Below, piece after piece: positions 45,978 through 55,686 of a stretch of 64,000 nt of DNA. This DNA is from Tsuneonella sp. CC-YZS046 (GTDB lineage Bacteria > Pseudomonadota > Alphaproteobacteria > Sphingomonadales > Sphingomonadaceae): the NCBI RefSeq assembly GCF_035581365.1, contig NZ_CP141590.1, positions 1,674,001 to 1,738,000 on the forward strand. The letters run 5' to 3'. How positions within the stretch are numbered: the stretch's first letter is position 1; each line of letters begins with the position of its first letter. The notes beneath the pieces are model-generated. The model worked only from the letters and a program-made list of their open reading frames with translations, did no database searches and had not been told where the DNA came from. Position numbers and translations under genes: made by a program.

Positions 45978-46183
45978 GAACTGCTGTCCCTGTTCTTGAA
46001 GAATGATGTCGGGAGGCTCTACCGCCCATGGCAGGGCGGTCAAGTGCGCAATATCGCTTCATGCCCTGCATTCTTGCCATTCCTCACTACACCCATGGAC
46101 CGCCTTGCCGATCAGCCTTAATCAGACCTTTACTCCTGCTGGCTAAATCCTTGTTCGTGCCAGATAGGGACATACGGGGGACC
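45978..46183. promoter_or_regulatory. divergent promoter region, pnt operon and NtrC-type regulator
   Basis: 206 bp between the divergent COX IV/pnt genes and the response regulator. It contains the inverted repeat ACCGCCC (46021-46027) and GGGCGGT (46034-46040). Promoters for both sides should lie here; none could be placed with certainty. Confidence 0.45.
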
Positions 46184-47608
46184 ATGGCGGAACCGGAACA
46201 ACGCCTGCTCATGCTGATCGACGATGAACCGGCGCAAAGCCGGTTGATCAGCGCGCTCGCCGCCCGCGAGGGTTGGCGCACGATCGTGGTTGGCGATTCG
46301 GAAACGGCGATCGCCACACTGGGCACGCGCGATGGAATGCAACTGGGCGCGATCATCCTGGACCAGTGGGTGCCCGGGGATGACGCATGCGCCCTTATTT
46401 CAGAACTCAAGGTCCGCCGCCCCGCCCTGCCTATCCTCATGCTCACCACCAGCGCCTCGCCACTGCTGGCGGTGGAAGCGATGCGGGCCGGAGCCACGGA
46501 CTATCTCGTGAAGCCGGTGGCGCCGGACCGGCTGATGCAGGCGCTGCGCAGCGCGACCACTCGCGAAACGCCGCGCGACGAATTGCAGCCCCTGGCCGAA
46601 AAAATGCCGGCCACGCTCGATTTCGACGCCATGATCGGCACCGCCCCCGCCTTTCGCGATGCCCTGGCGAAAGCGGCCAAGGCCGCTCGCGGCCACGCAC
46701 CGCTGATCATCGAAGGCGAAAGCGGAACCGGCAAGGAAATGCTGGTCCGCGCGATCCACGCCGCTTCGCCGAGAGCGAAGGCGCCGCTGCGCATCATCAA
46801 TGTCGGGTCGGTTCCGGCCAACTCGATCGAATCAATGCTGTTCGGGCATGAAAAAGGGGCGTTCACCGGAGCTTTCGACCGTCAGATCGGGGCATTGCAG
46901 CATTGTGACGGCGGCACCCTGGTGCTCGACGAGATCGACCTCCTTCCGCCTTCCGTCCAGGAAAGGCTGGGCGAGGCGATAACCACCGGCCAGGTGCGCC
47001 CAATTGGCGCAAACCACCGCTTTCGCGTGGACATCCGCTATATCGCCGCGGCCAATACCCGATTGCAGGATCTGGTCGAGGACGGGCTGTTCGACGGCAA
47101 TCTGCTCAACGCCCTGTCCATCACCAGAGTCACCCTCCCCGCGTTGCGCGACCGGACCGGAGACATTCCTGGCCTGTCGCGGCATTTCCTTCACCGCATC
47201 GGCGAACAGCCGGGCCTGCGGCCTCTCGGCATAACCGACAGCGCGCTCGCCTTGCTGGCGGCCTATGACTGGCCCGGCAATGTAAGGCAGCTTCAGGCGG
47301 TGCTGTTCAGAGCAGCCGTATTCTGCGAAGGCGAAGCCCTCACCGCCGACGATTTCCCGCAATTGAAGGAACTCCTCGGGACCAGCGCAAGCCCGCCCCC
47401 GCCGCTGCAGGAAAGCGTCGGGGTGATGCTGTTCACAGCCGACGGAAATCTGCGGCCTCTCGAAGATATCGAAGCCGATATCATCCGCCTCGCCATCGGG
47501 CATTATCGCGGCCGGATGACGGAAGTGGCGCGGCGCCTCGGCATCGGGCGCTCGACGCTCTACCGCAAGCTCGGCGATCTCGGGATCGAGAATTCCAACG
47601 CGGCCTGA
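46184..47608 (+). CDS. sigma-54-dependent NtrC-type response regulator (orphan)
   Basis: A 474-residue regulator. The receiver domain has the acidic pair Asp13-Asp14, phospho-acceptor Asp60 (ILDQWVPG), the Thr of MLTTSA and the Lys of YLVKPV. The AAA+ domain has Walker A GESGTGKE (178-185), the sigma-54 contact loop GAFTGA (about 226-231) and Walker B GGTLVLDEID. The C-terminal Fis-type HTH is EVARRLGIGRSTLYRKLGDL. So it should activate sigma-54 promoters when phosphorylated. No histidine kinase is adjacent. GGGGG lies before the start. Confidence 0.93.
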   Translation: MAEPEQRLLMLIDDEPAQSRLISALAAREGWRTIVVGDSETAIATLGTRDGMQLGAIILDQWVPGDDACALISELKVRRPALPILMLTTSASPLLAVEAMRAGATDYLVKPVAPDRLMQALRSATTRETPRDELQPLAEKMPATLDFDAMIGTAPAFRDALAKAAKAARGHAPLIIEGESGTGKEMLVRAIHAASPRAKAPLRIINVGSVPANSIESMLFGHEKGAFTGAFDRQIGALQHCDGGTLVLDEIDLLPPSVQERLGEAITTGQVRPIGANHRFRVDIRYIAAANTRLQDLVEDGLFDGNLLNALSITRVTLPALRDRTGDIPGLSRHFLHRIGEQPGLRPLGITDSALALLAAYDWPGNVRQLQAVLFRAAVFCEGEALTADDFPQLKELLGTSASPPPPLQESVGVMLFTADGNLRPLEDIEADIIRLAIGHYRGRMTEVARRLGIGRSTLYRKLGDLGIENSNAA

Positions 47609-47628
47609 GGGCGCGCCTCCCGGGAAAG

Positions 47629-48756
47629 CTACTCAGGCAGTTCGGAAAAATCGGTAAGCGCCGCGTCGCGCATTCCGCGCCACACATTGCGGGCCTGCAC
47701 GGTTTCCGCGACATCATGCACGCGCAGCAATTGCACGCCCGCATTCATCCCGGCGATCGCGACGGCCAGCGAACCGCCCAGCCGCCGATGCACGGGCGCT
47801 TCGTTCGAAAGAGCGCCGATGAAACGCTTGCGGCTCGCACCCAGCAGGATCGGATGGCCGAGCGCATGATAAAGCGGCAGGGCGTTCAGCACCGCAAGGT
47901 TGTGGGCCAGCGATTTGCCGAAGCCGATACCCGGATCTAGGATGATGTTCGCGCGCGCGATTCCCGCTTCGACTGCCGCATCCCTGCGCGCCTCCAGCCA
48001 ATCGAACACATCCAGCGCGGGCATTTCGTAGTCCGCGCAGTCATGGAGATCCTGCCCCTCGCCCGGCGCATGCATGAGCACCACCGGAACGCCGGTTCCT
48101 GCCGCGAATTCCAGGGCGCGCGGATCATGGCGCAGCGCGGAAACGTCATTGATGATCCGGGCGCCGGCCTGCAACGCCGCTTCCATGACACCTACACGGC
48201 GGGTATCGACGCTGATCGCTGCTCCCATCGCCGCCAGATGCTCGATTGCGGGAATGACGCGCTTCAGTTCATCCCCTTCCCACACTGCCGCCGCGCCGGG
48301 CCGGGTCAATTCCCCGCCCACGTCGATCAGCGCCGCCCCCGCTTCGAGCATGGCAGCCGAATGATCGCGGGCCTCCACGGGATCATCCAGGAATTTGCCG
48401 CCATCCGAGAAACTGTCCGGCGTGACGTTCAGTATCCCCATCACTTGCGGCTGATCCAGCCGGATGCTGCGCTCGCCACCCGTTCTCAGCGCAAGCATCA
48501 GCGGCGGGTGAGCGATGCGCAGGTCGGCCCATTGCGCTTCCGCCCGCGATCCGAGATCGGCGGGCAAGGCCGCCAGCGCTTCCGTCATTTGAGCAGCCGA
48601 CACGCGCCTTCGCGAAACTATCCGGCTTCCTTCGCGTACGATCAGGGCGAAGCGATGGGCATAAACCATCCCGCCGCCGAGCCGGATCGCTTCCCCTTCC
48701 TCGCTCTGAGGGCTTTGCGAAAGGCCGATCGGGCGAATGTAGATCTTCCGGGTCAG
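47629..48756 (-). CDS. folP: dihydropteroate synthase, probable CTG start
   Basis: A 375-residue DHPS joining pABA to the pterin in folate synthesis. QVMGILNVTPDSFSDGG and IIDVGGELTRPGA-type loops (here LIDVGGELTRPG) are the family signatures, and LGASRKRFIG the C-terminal one. The first ATG (48669) cuts into what looks like the protein: 29 more codons upstream (TRKIYIRPIGLSQSP, then GEAIRLGGG) read as coding. The only plausible start there is CTG at 48756 with GGAG seven bases before; an in-frame stop at 48781-48783 limits it. Loop 2 has GGEL where most enzymes have GGES. It converges on the response regulator gene. Confidence 0.87.
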   Translation of the reverse strand: MTRKIYIRPIGLSQSPQSEEGEAIRLGGGMVYAHRFALIVREGSRIVSRRRVSAAQMTEALAALPADLGSRAEAQWADLRIAHPPLMLALRTGGERSIRLDQPQVMGILNVTPDSFSDGGKFLDDPVEARDHSAAMLEAGAALIDVGGELTRPGAAAVWEGDELKRVIPAIEHLAAMGAAISVDTRRVGVMEAALQAGARIINDVSALRHDPRALEFAAGTGVPVVLMHAPGEGQDLHDCADYEMPALDVFDWLEARRDAAVEAGIARANIILDPGIGFGKSLAHNLAVLNALPLYHALGHPILLGASRKRFIGALSNEAPVHRRLGGSLAVAIAGMNAGVQLLRVHDVAETVQARNVWRGMRDAALTDFSELPE

Positions 48757-48843
48757 GGCACGTCTCCGTTCGCGATCAACCTATCGAGCCACGAATGGCG
48801 CGCTATTCGTCCTTCGGCAAGCTCGGGACGAAGGGACTGGAGT

Positions 48844-50196
<1,353 letters not shown>

Positions 50197-50832
50197 TTAC
50201 AGCAGTTCCAGTTGCGCCACGGGGGCGAAACTGCGGCGATGCAACGGGGTTGGCCCATGGATGCGCAAGGCTTCCAGATGATCCCGGGTGCCGTAGCCCT
50301 TGTTCCGTTCCCATCCGTAATGCGGGTGGGAAAGCGCCGCCTGGCACATCAGGCGGTCACGATAAGTCTTGGCGATGATCGATGCCGCGGAAATGCAGGG
50401 TTCGAGGGCATCGCCGCCCACGATCGGCCGGGCCGGCCACCGCCATTCCCGCCGTCTCCCCATCGGCGTCAGATTGCCATCGACCAATACCTGCCCCGGT
50501 TCCCGCCGGATGATTTCACACAGGCCGGCCACCGCCTTGGTCATCGCCAGCATGGTCGCGCCAAAGATGTTCAGGCTATCGATCTCATCCACTTCCACCA
50601 CGCCCACGGCCCAGGCGCATCGTGCGCGGATCGCGCCTTCCAGCTGCTCCCGGCGCGCTGCGGTGAGCTTCTTGGAATCGTCCAGCCCGGCCGGGCGAGG
50701 CTTGCACAACAGCACCGCCGCGGCCACAACAGGGCCGGCAAGAGGCCCTCTGCCGGCTTCATCGACCCCGAAAACGACCTCCTGCCCGCCAATTTCGGAC
50801 CCAAATGCGGGATGAGGTGTTCCTGCCAGCAT
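50197..50832 (-). CDS. rnhB: ribonuclease HII
   Basis: A 211-residue RNase HII that removes ribonucleotides from [22 protein letters not shown] at residues 22-40 has the catalytic Asp24-Glu25, [12 protein letters not shown] follows, and [15 protein letters not shown] with [14 protein letters not shown] supplies the remaining active-site residues. I chose the start at 50832; in-frame ATGs at 50850, 50880 and 50916 would overlap the divergent sugar dehydrogenase gene. The two start codons share CATG. It lies upstream of ccrM on the same strand. Confidence 0.95.
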   Translation of the reverse strand: MLAGTPHPAFGSEIGGQEVVFGVDEAGRGPLAGPVVAAAVLLCKPRPAGLDDSKKLTAARREQLEGAIRARCAWAVGVVEVDEIDSLNIFGATMLAMTKAVAGLCEIIRREPGQVLVDGNLTPMGRRREWRWPARPIVGGDALEPCISAASIIAKTYRDRLMCQAALSHPHYGWERNKGYGTRDHLEALRIHGPTPLHRRSFAPVAQLELL

Positions 50833-52015
50833 GTTCCCACGCAAATACATATCCGCCCTGATCCTATCCGCCACATTCATCTCCGCAAGCTGCGGAGCGG
50901 AAAGTGTCGGGGACAAACAGACCGACAGCGTTTCAGCTCAGGAAGCGGGAAGCCTGGCCAATCCCGAAGCAATATTCGAGATCAGCGAGCGCGGCACCTT
51001 CGACGAGCCCTGGGCCATGGCGTTCGAACCAGGCACCGGCAATCTGTTCATCACGGAAAAGCGCGGCGCCATCAAAGTCGTCCGGCCCGATGGCCGGACC
51101 GGCTCGGTAGGTGGCGTGCCCCGCGTGGATTACGGGGGCCAGGGCGGGTTGGGCGATTTCGTTTTCGCGCCGGACCATGCGGACAGCCGCATGGTCTATC
51201 TGAGCTGGGCGGAAGCGGGCCAGGGTGACACGCGCGGCGCGGCGGTGGGCCGGGCGAAGCTCGCCTGCGCGGAAACCGGCGATTGCCGGCTCGAAGGGCT
51301 GGAGGTCATCTGGCGGCAAGATCCCAAGGTCAGCGGACGCGGCCATTATTCCCATCGCATCGCCTTTTCGCCGGATGGGGAATATCTCTTCATCGCCTCG
51401 GGCGACCGGCAGAAGATGGCCCCCGCGCAGGACGTTTCCAACAATCTGGGCGCGATCGTGCGGCTCAAGCCCGACGGCAGCCCGGCCCCCGGCAATCCAT
51501 TCGCGGAAAAAGGCTCCGCCAATCCGGAACTGTGGTCGATCGGACACCGCAACATCCTGGGCCTGCGGTTCGACGCCAGCGAGCAATTATGGGATCTGGA
51601 GCATGGCCCGCGCGGCGGCGACGAGCTTAATCTCGTGAAACCCGGCGCCAATTATGGCTGGCCGCTGGTGTCCGATGGCGATCACTACAATGGAACGCCG
51701 ATCCCGGACAACGACACGCGGCCCGATCTGGCCGCTCCGGCCATCAGCTGGACCCCGGTGATCGCGCCGGGCAATTTCATATTCTACTCCGGCTCCCTCT
51801 TTCCCGAATGGCAGGGCCAGACCCTGATCCCGGGGCTGGAAAGCGAGGCTCTGGTCCGCGTGGAAATCATCGGCGGCAAGGGCGTGGAGCGGGCGCGCTA
51901 TGACTTCGGCGCACGCCTGCGCGACATCGCCCAGGGGCCGGACGGGGCGATCTGGCTCATCCAAGACGGCCGGAGCGCCCGTTTGCTGAAATTGACGCCG
52001 AAGCGCGCCCGGTAA
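50831..52015 (+). CDS. PQQ-dependent aldose sugar dehydrogenase-like lipoprotein
   Basis: A 394-residue protein with a lipoprotein signal ([13 protein letters not shown], cysteine 21), so it is periplasmic and membrane-anchored. The beta-propeller of soluble glucose dehydrogenases (GSDH family) is clear: [38 protein letters not shown] and [19 protein letters not shown]. These enzymes oxidise sugars with PQQ as cofactor; no PQQ synthesis genes are in the window. Its start codon overlaps that of rnhB on the other strand, so each promoter must lie within the other gene. Confidence 0.9.
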   Translation: MFPRKYISALILSATFISASCGAESVGDKQTDSVSAQEAGSLANPEAIFEISERGTFDEPWAMAFEPGTGNLFITEKRGAIKVVRPDGRTGSVGGVPRVDYGGQGGLGDFVFAPDHADSRMVYLSWAEAGQGDTRGAAVGRAKLACAETGDCRLEGLEVIWRQDPKVSGRGHYSHRIAFSPDGEYLFIASGDRQKMAPAQDVSNNLGAIVRLKPDGSPAPGNPFAEKGSANPELWSIGHRNILGLRFDASEQLWDLEHGPRGGDELNLVKPGANYGWPLVSDGDHYNGTPIPDNDTRPDLAAPAISWTPVIAPGNFIFYSGSLFPEWQGQTLIPGLESEALVRVEIIGGKGVERARYDFGARLRDIAQGPDGAIWLIQDGRSARLLKLTPKRAR

Positions 52016-52060
52016 AAACAATCGACATTCAGTGCCCCGCACACTATCGGCGCGCGGCCC

Positions 52061-52570
52061 ATGGCTGATCTGATTCCCCTTTCCGAAATCGAGCCCGCGT
52101 TGATCGAGGAATTGCTGGATCGCGCCTTCGAGCCGGATCGCCGCAAACGGACCGCCTATCGCATTCGCGAAGGCATGGAATGGCTGCCGGGCCTTAGCTT
52201 CGCCGCAATCGACAACGAAGGCTATCTGGTCGGTACCATCCAGACGTGGCCGATCGCCCTGACCGACCCCAATGGCCGGCCGCATCCGATGCTGCTGGTC
52301 GGCCCCGTGGCCGTCCTGCCGGAGCATCAGGGCCGGGGATACGGCAAGGCGCTGATGCTGGCGATGCTGGCGGCCATCGATACCCGGGCACCCTTGCCGC
52401 TGGTGATGATCGGCGACGAGGAATATTATGGCCGCTTCTTCCAGTTCCGGGCCGCACTCACCCAGGGATGGCAGGTTCCCGGCCCGGTCGATCCGAAGCG
52501 CCTGCTCGTTCGATGCGAGAATCCCGCCACTCTGCCACGCGAAGGCATGCTCGGGCCTTGGCTAGGCTAG
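52061..52570 (+). CDS. GNAT-family N-acetyltransferase
   Basis: A 169-residue GNAT acetyltransferase. LLVGPVAVLPEHQGRGYGKA contains the acetyl-CoA-binding V-x-P-x-x-Q/R-G-x-G-x-G/A motif, and MLAMLAAIDTRAPLPLVMIG with EEYYGRFFQF completes the fold. The substrate is unknown. It leads a run with DUF1285, NUDIX and CCA transferase genes with spacings of 17 bp or overlaps, so it is probably the first gene of an operon. Confidence 0.87.
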   Translation: MADLIPLSEIEPALIEELLDRAFEPDRRKRTAYRIREGMEWLPGLSFAAIDNEGYLVGTIQTWPIALTDPNGRPHPMLLVGPVAVLPEHQGRGYGKALMLAMLAAIDTRAPLPLVMIGDEEYYGRFFQFRAALTQGWQVPGPVDPKRLLVRCENPATLPREGMLGPWLG

Positions 52571-52587
52571 AGCGATCTGGCATCGCA

Positions 52588-53142
52588 ATGGCGATGCCTT
52601 ACGATCCGCCCCCCGAACTTGCCGCGCTGTCGCTGCCGGAACTTGCGGAAGCGGTCGCTTCGCGCAAGCTGCCCCCGCTCGAACAATGGAACCCGGCCGA
52701 ACAAGGGGAAAGCCACATGCGCATCGCGACGGACGGACGCTGGTTCCACGAAGGCGGCGAAATCACCCGGCCGGCAATGGTGCGGGCCTTCGCATCGCTG
52801 CTCCTGCGCGACGATACGGGCAGGCACTGGCTGGTCACGCCATCCCAGAAACTGTCGATCGAGGTCGAGGATGCAGCCTTCGTCGCCACCGACATGGTGG
52901 AGAAACAAGGCGCGCTGGCGTTTCGCCTCAATACCGACGATCTGGTTCTGGCCGGCCCGGAAAATCCGCTTCGCGCTACGGGCGATCCTGACGTTCCGGC
53001 CATCTATCTGGCCGTCCGGCATGGCTGCGAGGCCCGCCTCAACCGCAGCACTTACGCGCAGCTCGCGGATCATGCCCTGGCGCATGGCGGCGATTGGACC
53101 GTCGAGAGCCAGGGCGCCCGTTTTTCCCTGATTCCGCAATGA
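52588..53142 (+). CDS. DUF1285 family protein
   Basis: A 184-residue protein matching the DUF1285 family by WFHEGGEITRPAMVRAFASL and DRHWLVTP-like GRHWLVTPSQKLSIEVEDAA. Two beta-rich repeats of unknown function are expected. The start at 52588 (MAMPYD) lies 17 bp after the GNAT stop; a much longer open frame above it runs through that gene and was rejected. It overlaps the NUDIX gene by 4 bp (ATGA). DUF1285, NUDIX and CCA transferase together are a common trio in alphaproteobacteria, but its role is unknown. Confidence 0.86.
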   Translation: MAMPYDPPPELAALSLPELAEAVASRKLPPLEQWNPAEQGESHMRIATDGRWFHEGGEITRPAMVRAFASLLLRDDTGRHWLVTPSQKLSIEVEDAAFVATDMVEKQGALAFRLNTDDLVLAGPENPLRATGDPDVPAIYLAVRHGCEARLNRSTYAQLADHALAHGGDWTVESQGARFSLIPQ

Positions 53143-53735
53143 ACAGCCTGTTCGATCATCTGAAGCGGCTGTTCGACGAAGGCCATGCGCGGCGGATAGA
53201 GCGCCTGCGCGACGACGGCCAATATGCGCCCCCCGGCGACCCGCGTGCGGCGGCGGTGCTGATCGCGGTCACGGAACGCGCGGAACCCGGAGTATTGCTG
53301 ATCCATCGGCCCGAGGCGATGCGCTCCCACCCGGGCCAGGTCGCCTTCCCCGGCGGCAAAGTCGATCCCGGCGAGGACGCCATAACCGCCGCCCTTCGCG
53401 AAGCGCATGAAGAGCTGGGTCTCGTGCCGCGCAATATCAGGATCATTGGCGCAACCGACGATTTCCAGACCGGCAGCGGCTTTCGCGTCACCCCGGTGCT
53501 CGGCGTGATCCCGCCCGACATTCCGATCGTTCCCAATCCGGCGGAAGTCGATCAGTGGTTCGAGGCTCCCCTGCGCTTCCTGCTGGACCCGGCCAACCGT
53601 GTCGTGCGAAGTGGCGACTTCGGCGGGATGCGGCGCGAATATCTCGAAGTGATGTGGGACAATCACCGCATCTGGGGTGTTACCGCGGCGATCATCGCCA
53701 ATCTGGCCAGCCGGATTTCCCATGAGCATTTCTGA
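53139..53735 (+). CDS. NUDIX hydrolase, CoA pyrophosphatase-like
   Basis: A 198-residue NUDIX protein. The NUDIX box is GGKVDPGEDAITAALREAHE followed by ELGL, and the preceding RSHPGQVAFPGG is the extra motif of the CoA pyrophosphatase (NudL) subgroup, which splits CoA into phosphopantetheine and 3',5'-ADP. The start overlaps the DUF1285 stop and the end overlaps the CCA transferase start by 14 bp, so translation is coupled. Confidence 0.93.
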   Translation: MNSLFDHLKRLFDEGHARRIERLRDDGQYAPPGDPRAAAVLIAVTERAEPGVLLIHRPEAMRSHPGQVAFPGGKVDPGEDAITAALREAHEELGLVPRNIRIIGATDDFQTGSGFRVTPVLGVIPPDIPIVPNPAEVDQWFEAPLRFLLDPANRVVRSGDFGGMRREYLEVMWDNHRIWGVTAAIIANLASRISHEHF

Positions 53736-54906
53736 TCGCCTCCCCGATGCGGAATGGACCGCGCGGGAAGATCTGGCCCGCCTTGCCGCAGCGCTTGGCC
53801 CGGGCAATCTGCGCTGGGTCGGCGGCGCGGTCCGCGACACGCTGCTCGGGCACGCTGTCAGCGATGTGGATGCGGCGACGCCGCTTCAGCCCGACGACGT
53901 GATGAAGCGGCTGGGCAAGGCGCGCATCCGCACCGTGCCCACCGGAATCGCGCATGGCACCATCACGGCGCTGCTGGCGGATGGCAATGTCGAGATCACC
54001 ACCCTGCGCCGCGACGTTTCGACCGATGGCAGGCGCGCGACGGTGCAGTTCACCGACGACTGGCGGGAGGACGCGGCGCGGCGGGATTTCACCATCAATG
54101 CGCTTTATGCCGATCCGCAAACGTTGAAGATCTTCGACTATTTCGGCGGGCAGGAAGATCTCGCGGCACGGCGGGTTCGTTTCATCGGCGATGCACGGGA
54201 ACGGATACGCGAAGATCATTTGCGGATATTGCGCTATTTCCGCTTCCAGGCCCGCTTCGGGGGAATGCTCGACGAAGAGGCGGAAAGCGCCTGCACCGAA
54301 TTGCGCGATACGCTGAAGGGGCTTTCCCGGGAACGCGTGGCGATGGAGCTTCTGAACCTGCTCGCCCTTCCCGACCCTTCGCCCACAGTCGACAGGATGC
54401 ATGGCCTGGGCATCCTGCAGGTGGTGTTGCCGGAAGCGGGGAAGCGCGAGCTTGCCACGCTCGCGCGGCTGATAGCGGCAGAGGCGCGTGCCGGCCTGCC
54501 TCCCAAGGCGCTGCGGCGCCTCGCCGCTCTGATCCCGCCCATTGCGCCGATCGCCGAAACGATCGCGGCCCGCCTGCGTCTTTCCGGCAAGCAGCGCAAA
54601 TATCTCGCCTGCATTGCCGAGCGCACCACGGATGATGCCGATTTTCCGCGCGCCCTCGCCTATCGGGAAGGGTTGGAATGCGCCCGGGACAGGCTGCTGA
54701 CAGGCGGGTTTCCCATCGACGCGCTGCACGGCTGGCACGTTCCCCAACTGCCCCTCAAAGGGGGCGATATCGTGGCCAGCGGGGTGACGGCGGGGCCACA
54801 GATCGCCCGCACCCTGCGGGCAGTCGAGGCGAAGTGGATCGAGGAGAATTTTCCCGGCGCGCAACGCGTCAAGGAAATTCTTGCGGAAACTCTCTCCGGA
54901 CATTGA
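53722..54906 (+). CDS. CCA-adding/poly(A) polymerase family tRNA nucleotidyltransferase
   Basis: A 394-residue class II nucleotidyltransferase. LRWVGGAVRDTLLGHAVSDV holds the GG and R-D residues with the metal-binding DVD (SDVDAAT), TVPTGIAHGTITAL and RRDFTINALYAD follow, and RVRFIGDARERIREDHLRIL is the typical head-neck junction. It adds or repairs the CCA end of tRNAs. Whether it makes CCA or only poly(A)/CC cannot be said by eye. It ends the GNAT-DUF1285-NUDIX operon. Confidence 0.93.
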   Translation: MSISDRLPDAEWTAREDLARLAAALGPGNLRWVGGAVRDTLLGHAVSDVDAATPLQPDDVMKRLGKARIRTVPTGIAHGTITALLADGNVEITTLRRDVSTDGRRATVQFTDDWREDAARRDFTINALYADPQTLKIFDYFGGQEDLAARRVRFIGDARERIREDHLRILRYFRFQARFGGMLDEEAESACTELRDTLKGLSRERVAMELLNLLALPDPSPTVDRMHGLGILQVVLPEAGKRELATLARLIAAEARAGLPPKALRRLAALIPPIAPIAETIAARLRLSGKQRKYLACIAERTTDDADFPRALAYREGLECARDRLLTGGFPIDALHGWHVPQLPLKGGDIVASGVTAGPQIARTLRAVEAKWIEENFPGAQRVKEILAETLSGH

Positions 54907-55198
54907 ATGCGAGTAACCGCCCCAAAACTGCGTTGGATTGCGCGCATTTAACGTTTGGTTACTGGAACTGACCGGGCGATTCACTCATTTAGGCGGGGTG
55001 GGATGACCCGACTTCGAGGGAATTCCACGACAGCCCCCTCGGGGCTAGAGCCGCACCGCATCTCCGCTCGAGGTGCATCTTGAAGCTGGCGTTCGTCTTG
55101 CGCCAGCGCGGTTTCGATTTTCGCTATCCTGTGCAGATGCGTGGGATGTTTGCGCCGCTTCGGCGCAGGGATTTTTAATGATGAAGTTGGAGTTGGAT
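54907..55198 (+). promoter_or_regulatory. leader region of the secreted protein gene, with hairpin
   Basis: 292 bp without a recognised gene. It contains TGCGCCG (55151-55157) and CGGCGCA (55161-55167), a perfect 7 bp hairpin with a CTT loop right before GGGATTTTTA and the two candidate start codons, and a possible CtrA-like TTAA-N7-TTAC at 54948-54962. The hairpin could act as an attenuator or mRNA stabiliser. Confidence 0.5.
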
Positions 55199-55591
55199 AT
55201 GAAGATTTCGAAACTGGCCGCGATCACTCTCGCCGCTTTCGCCACCGTTCCCGCCACGAGCGTCCTTGCTCAGGAGGCCGATGCCGCGGCTGAGGCTCCG
55301 GCTGCGGCTCCGGCTCTTGCCGCAGGACAGACGATTTACGGCCCCTCGGGCGAGGAAGTCGCCACCGTGGTCAGTGTGGCGGACGGCAATGTAGTGGTTA
55401 ACACCGGCACGCAGGAGGCCACCCTCGCCGCCACTGCCTTCACCCAGGGCGAAAAGGGCGCGACGATCGCCTTCTCGAAGGATGAGCTGAACGCCGCGAT
55501 CGAGAATGCGAACAAGCAGGCGGCCGCGAACCATGAAGGCCATCAGCCCGCGACGGGCGCTCCGGCGACCACCCCGGAAGGTGGCCAGTAA
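55199..55591 (+). CDS. secreted protein with PRC-barrel-like segment, unknown function
   Basis: A 130-residue exported protein. The signal peptide ISKLAAITLAAFATVPATSV ends in LAQ, then comes an Ala/Pro/Glu linker (EAPAAAPALAAG), then TIYGPSGEEVATVVSVADGN, which looks like a small PRC-barrel-like or SH3-like strand domain, and a helical tail ending in HQPATGAPATTPEGGQ. I recall similar proteins in other sphingomonads but no function. The start at 55199 has GGAG seven bases upstream; 55178 in the same frame also has AGGG and cannot be ruled out. Confidence 0.72.
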   Translation: MKISKLAAITLAAFATVPATSVLAQEADAAAEAPAAAPALAAGQTIYGPSGEEVATVVSVADGNVVVNTGTQEATLAATAFTQGEKGATIAFSKDELNAAIENANKQAAANHEGHQPATGAPATTPEGGQ

Positions 55592-55621
55592 GCCATTTGA
55601 TTCTTCCTTGAGAAGCTGCCT

Positions 55622-55656
55622 GCCCCCTCCTGCCATGCGGGAGGGGGCTTTTCTTT
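55622..55656 (+). terminator. intrinsic terminator
   Basis: GCCCCCTCC (55622-55630) and GGAGGGGGC (55640-55648) form a perfect 9 bp stem with a 9-base loop followed by TTTTCTTT. It ends the secreted-protein transcript 31 bp after its stop and before the convergent parC. Confidence 0.9.
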
Positions 55657-55686
55657 GGCTCTTTGGCGCCTAAGAACCGGAGACGG

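Noticed and set aside
54948-54962. TTAA-N7-TTAC, possible CtrA site
   Set aside because: One mismatch, no second site, 237 bp from the next start and no cell-cycle gene next to it; noted but not called.
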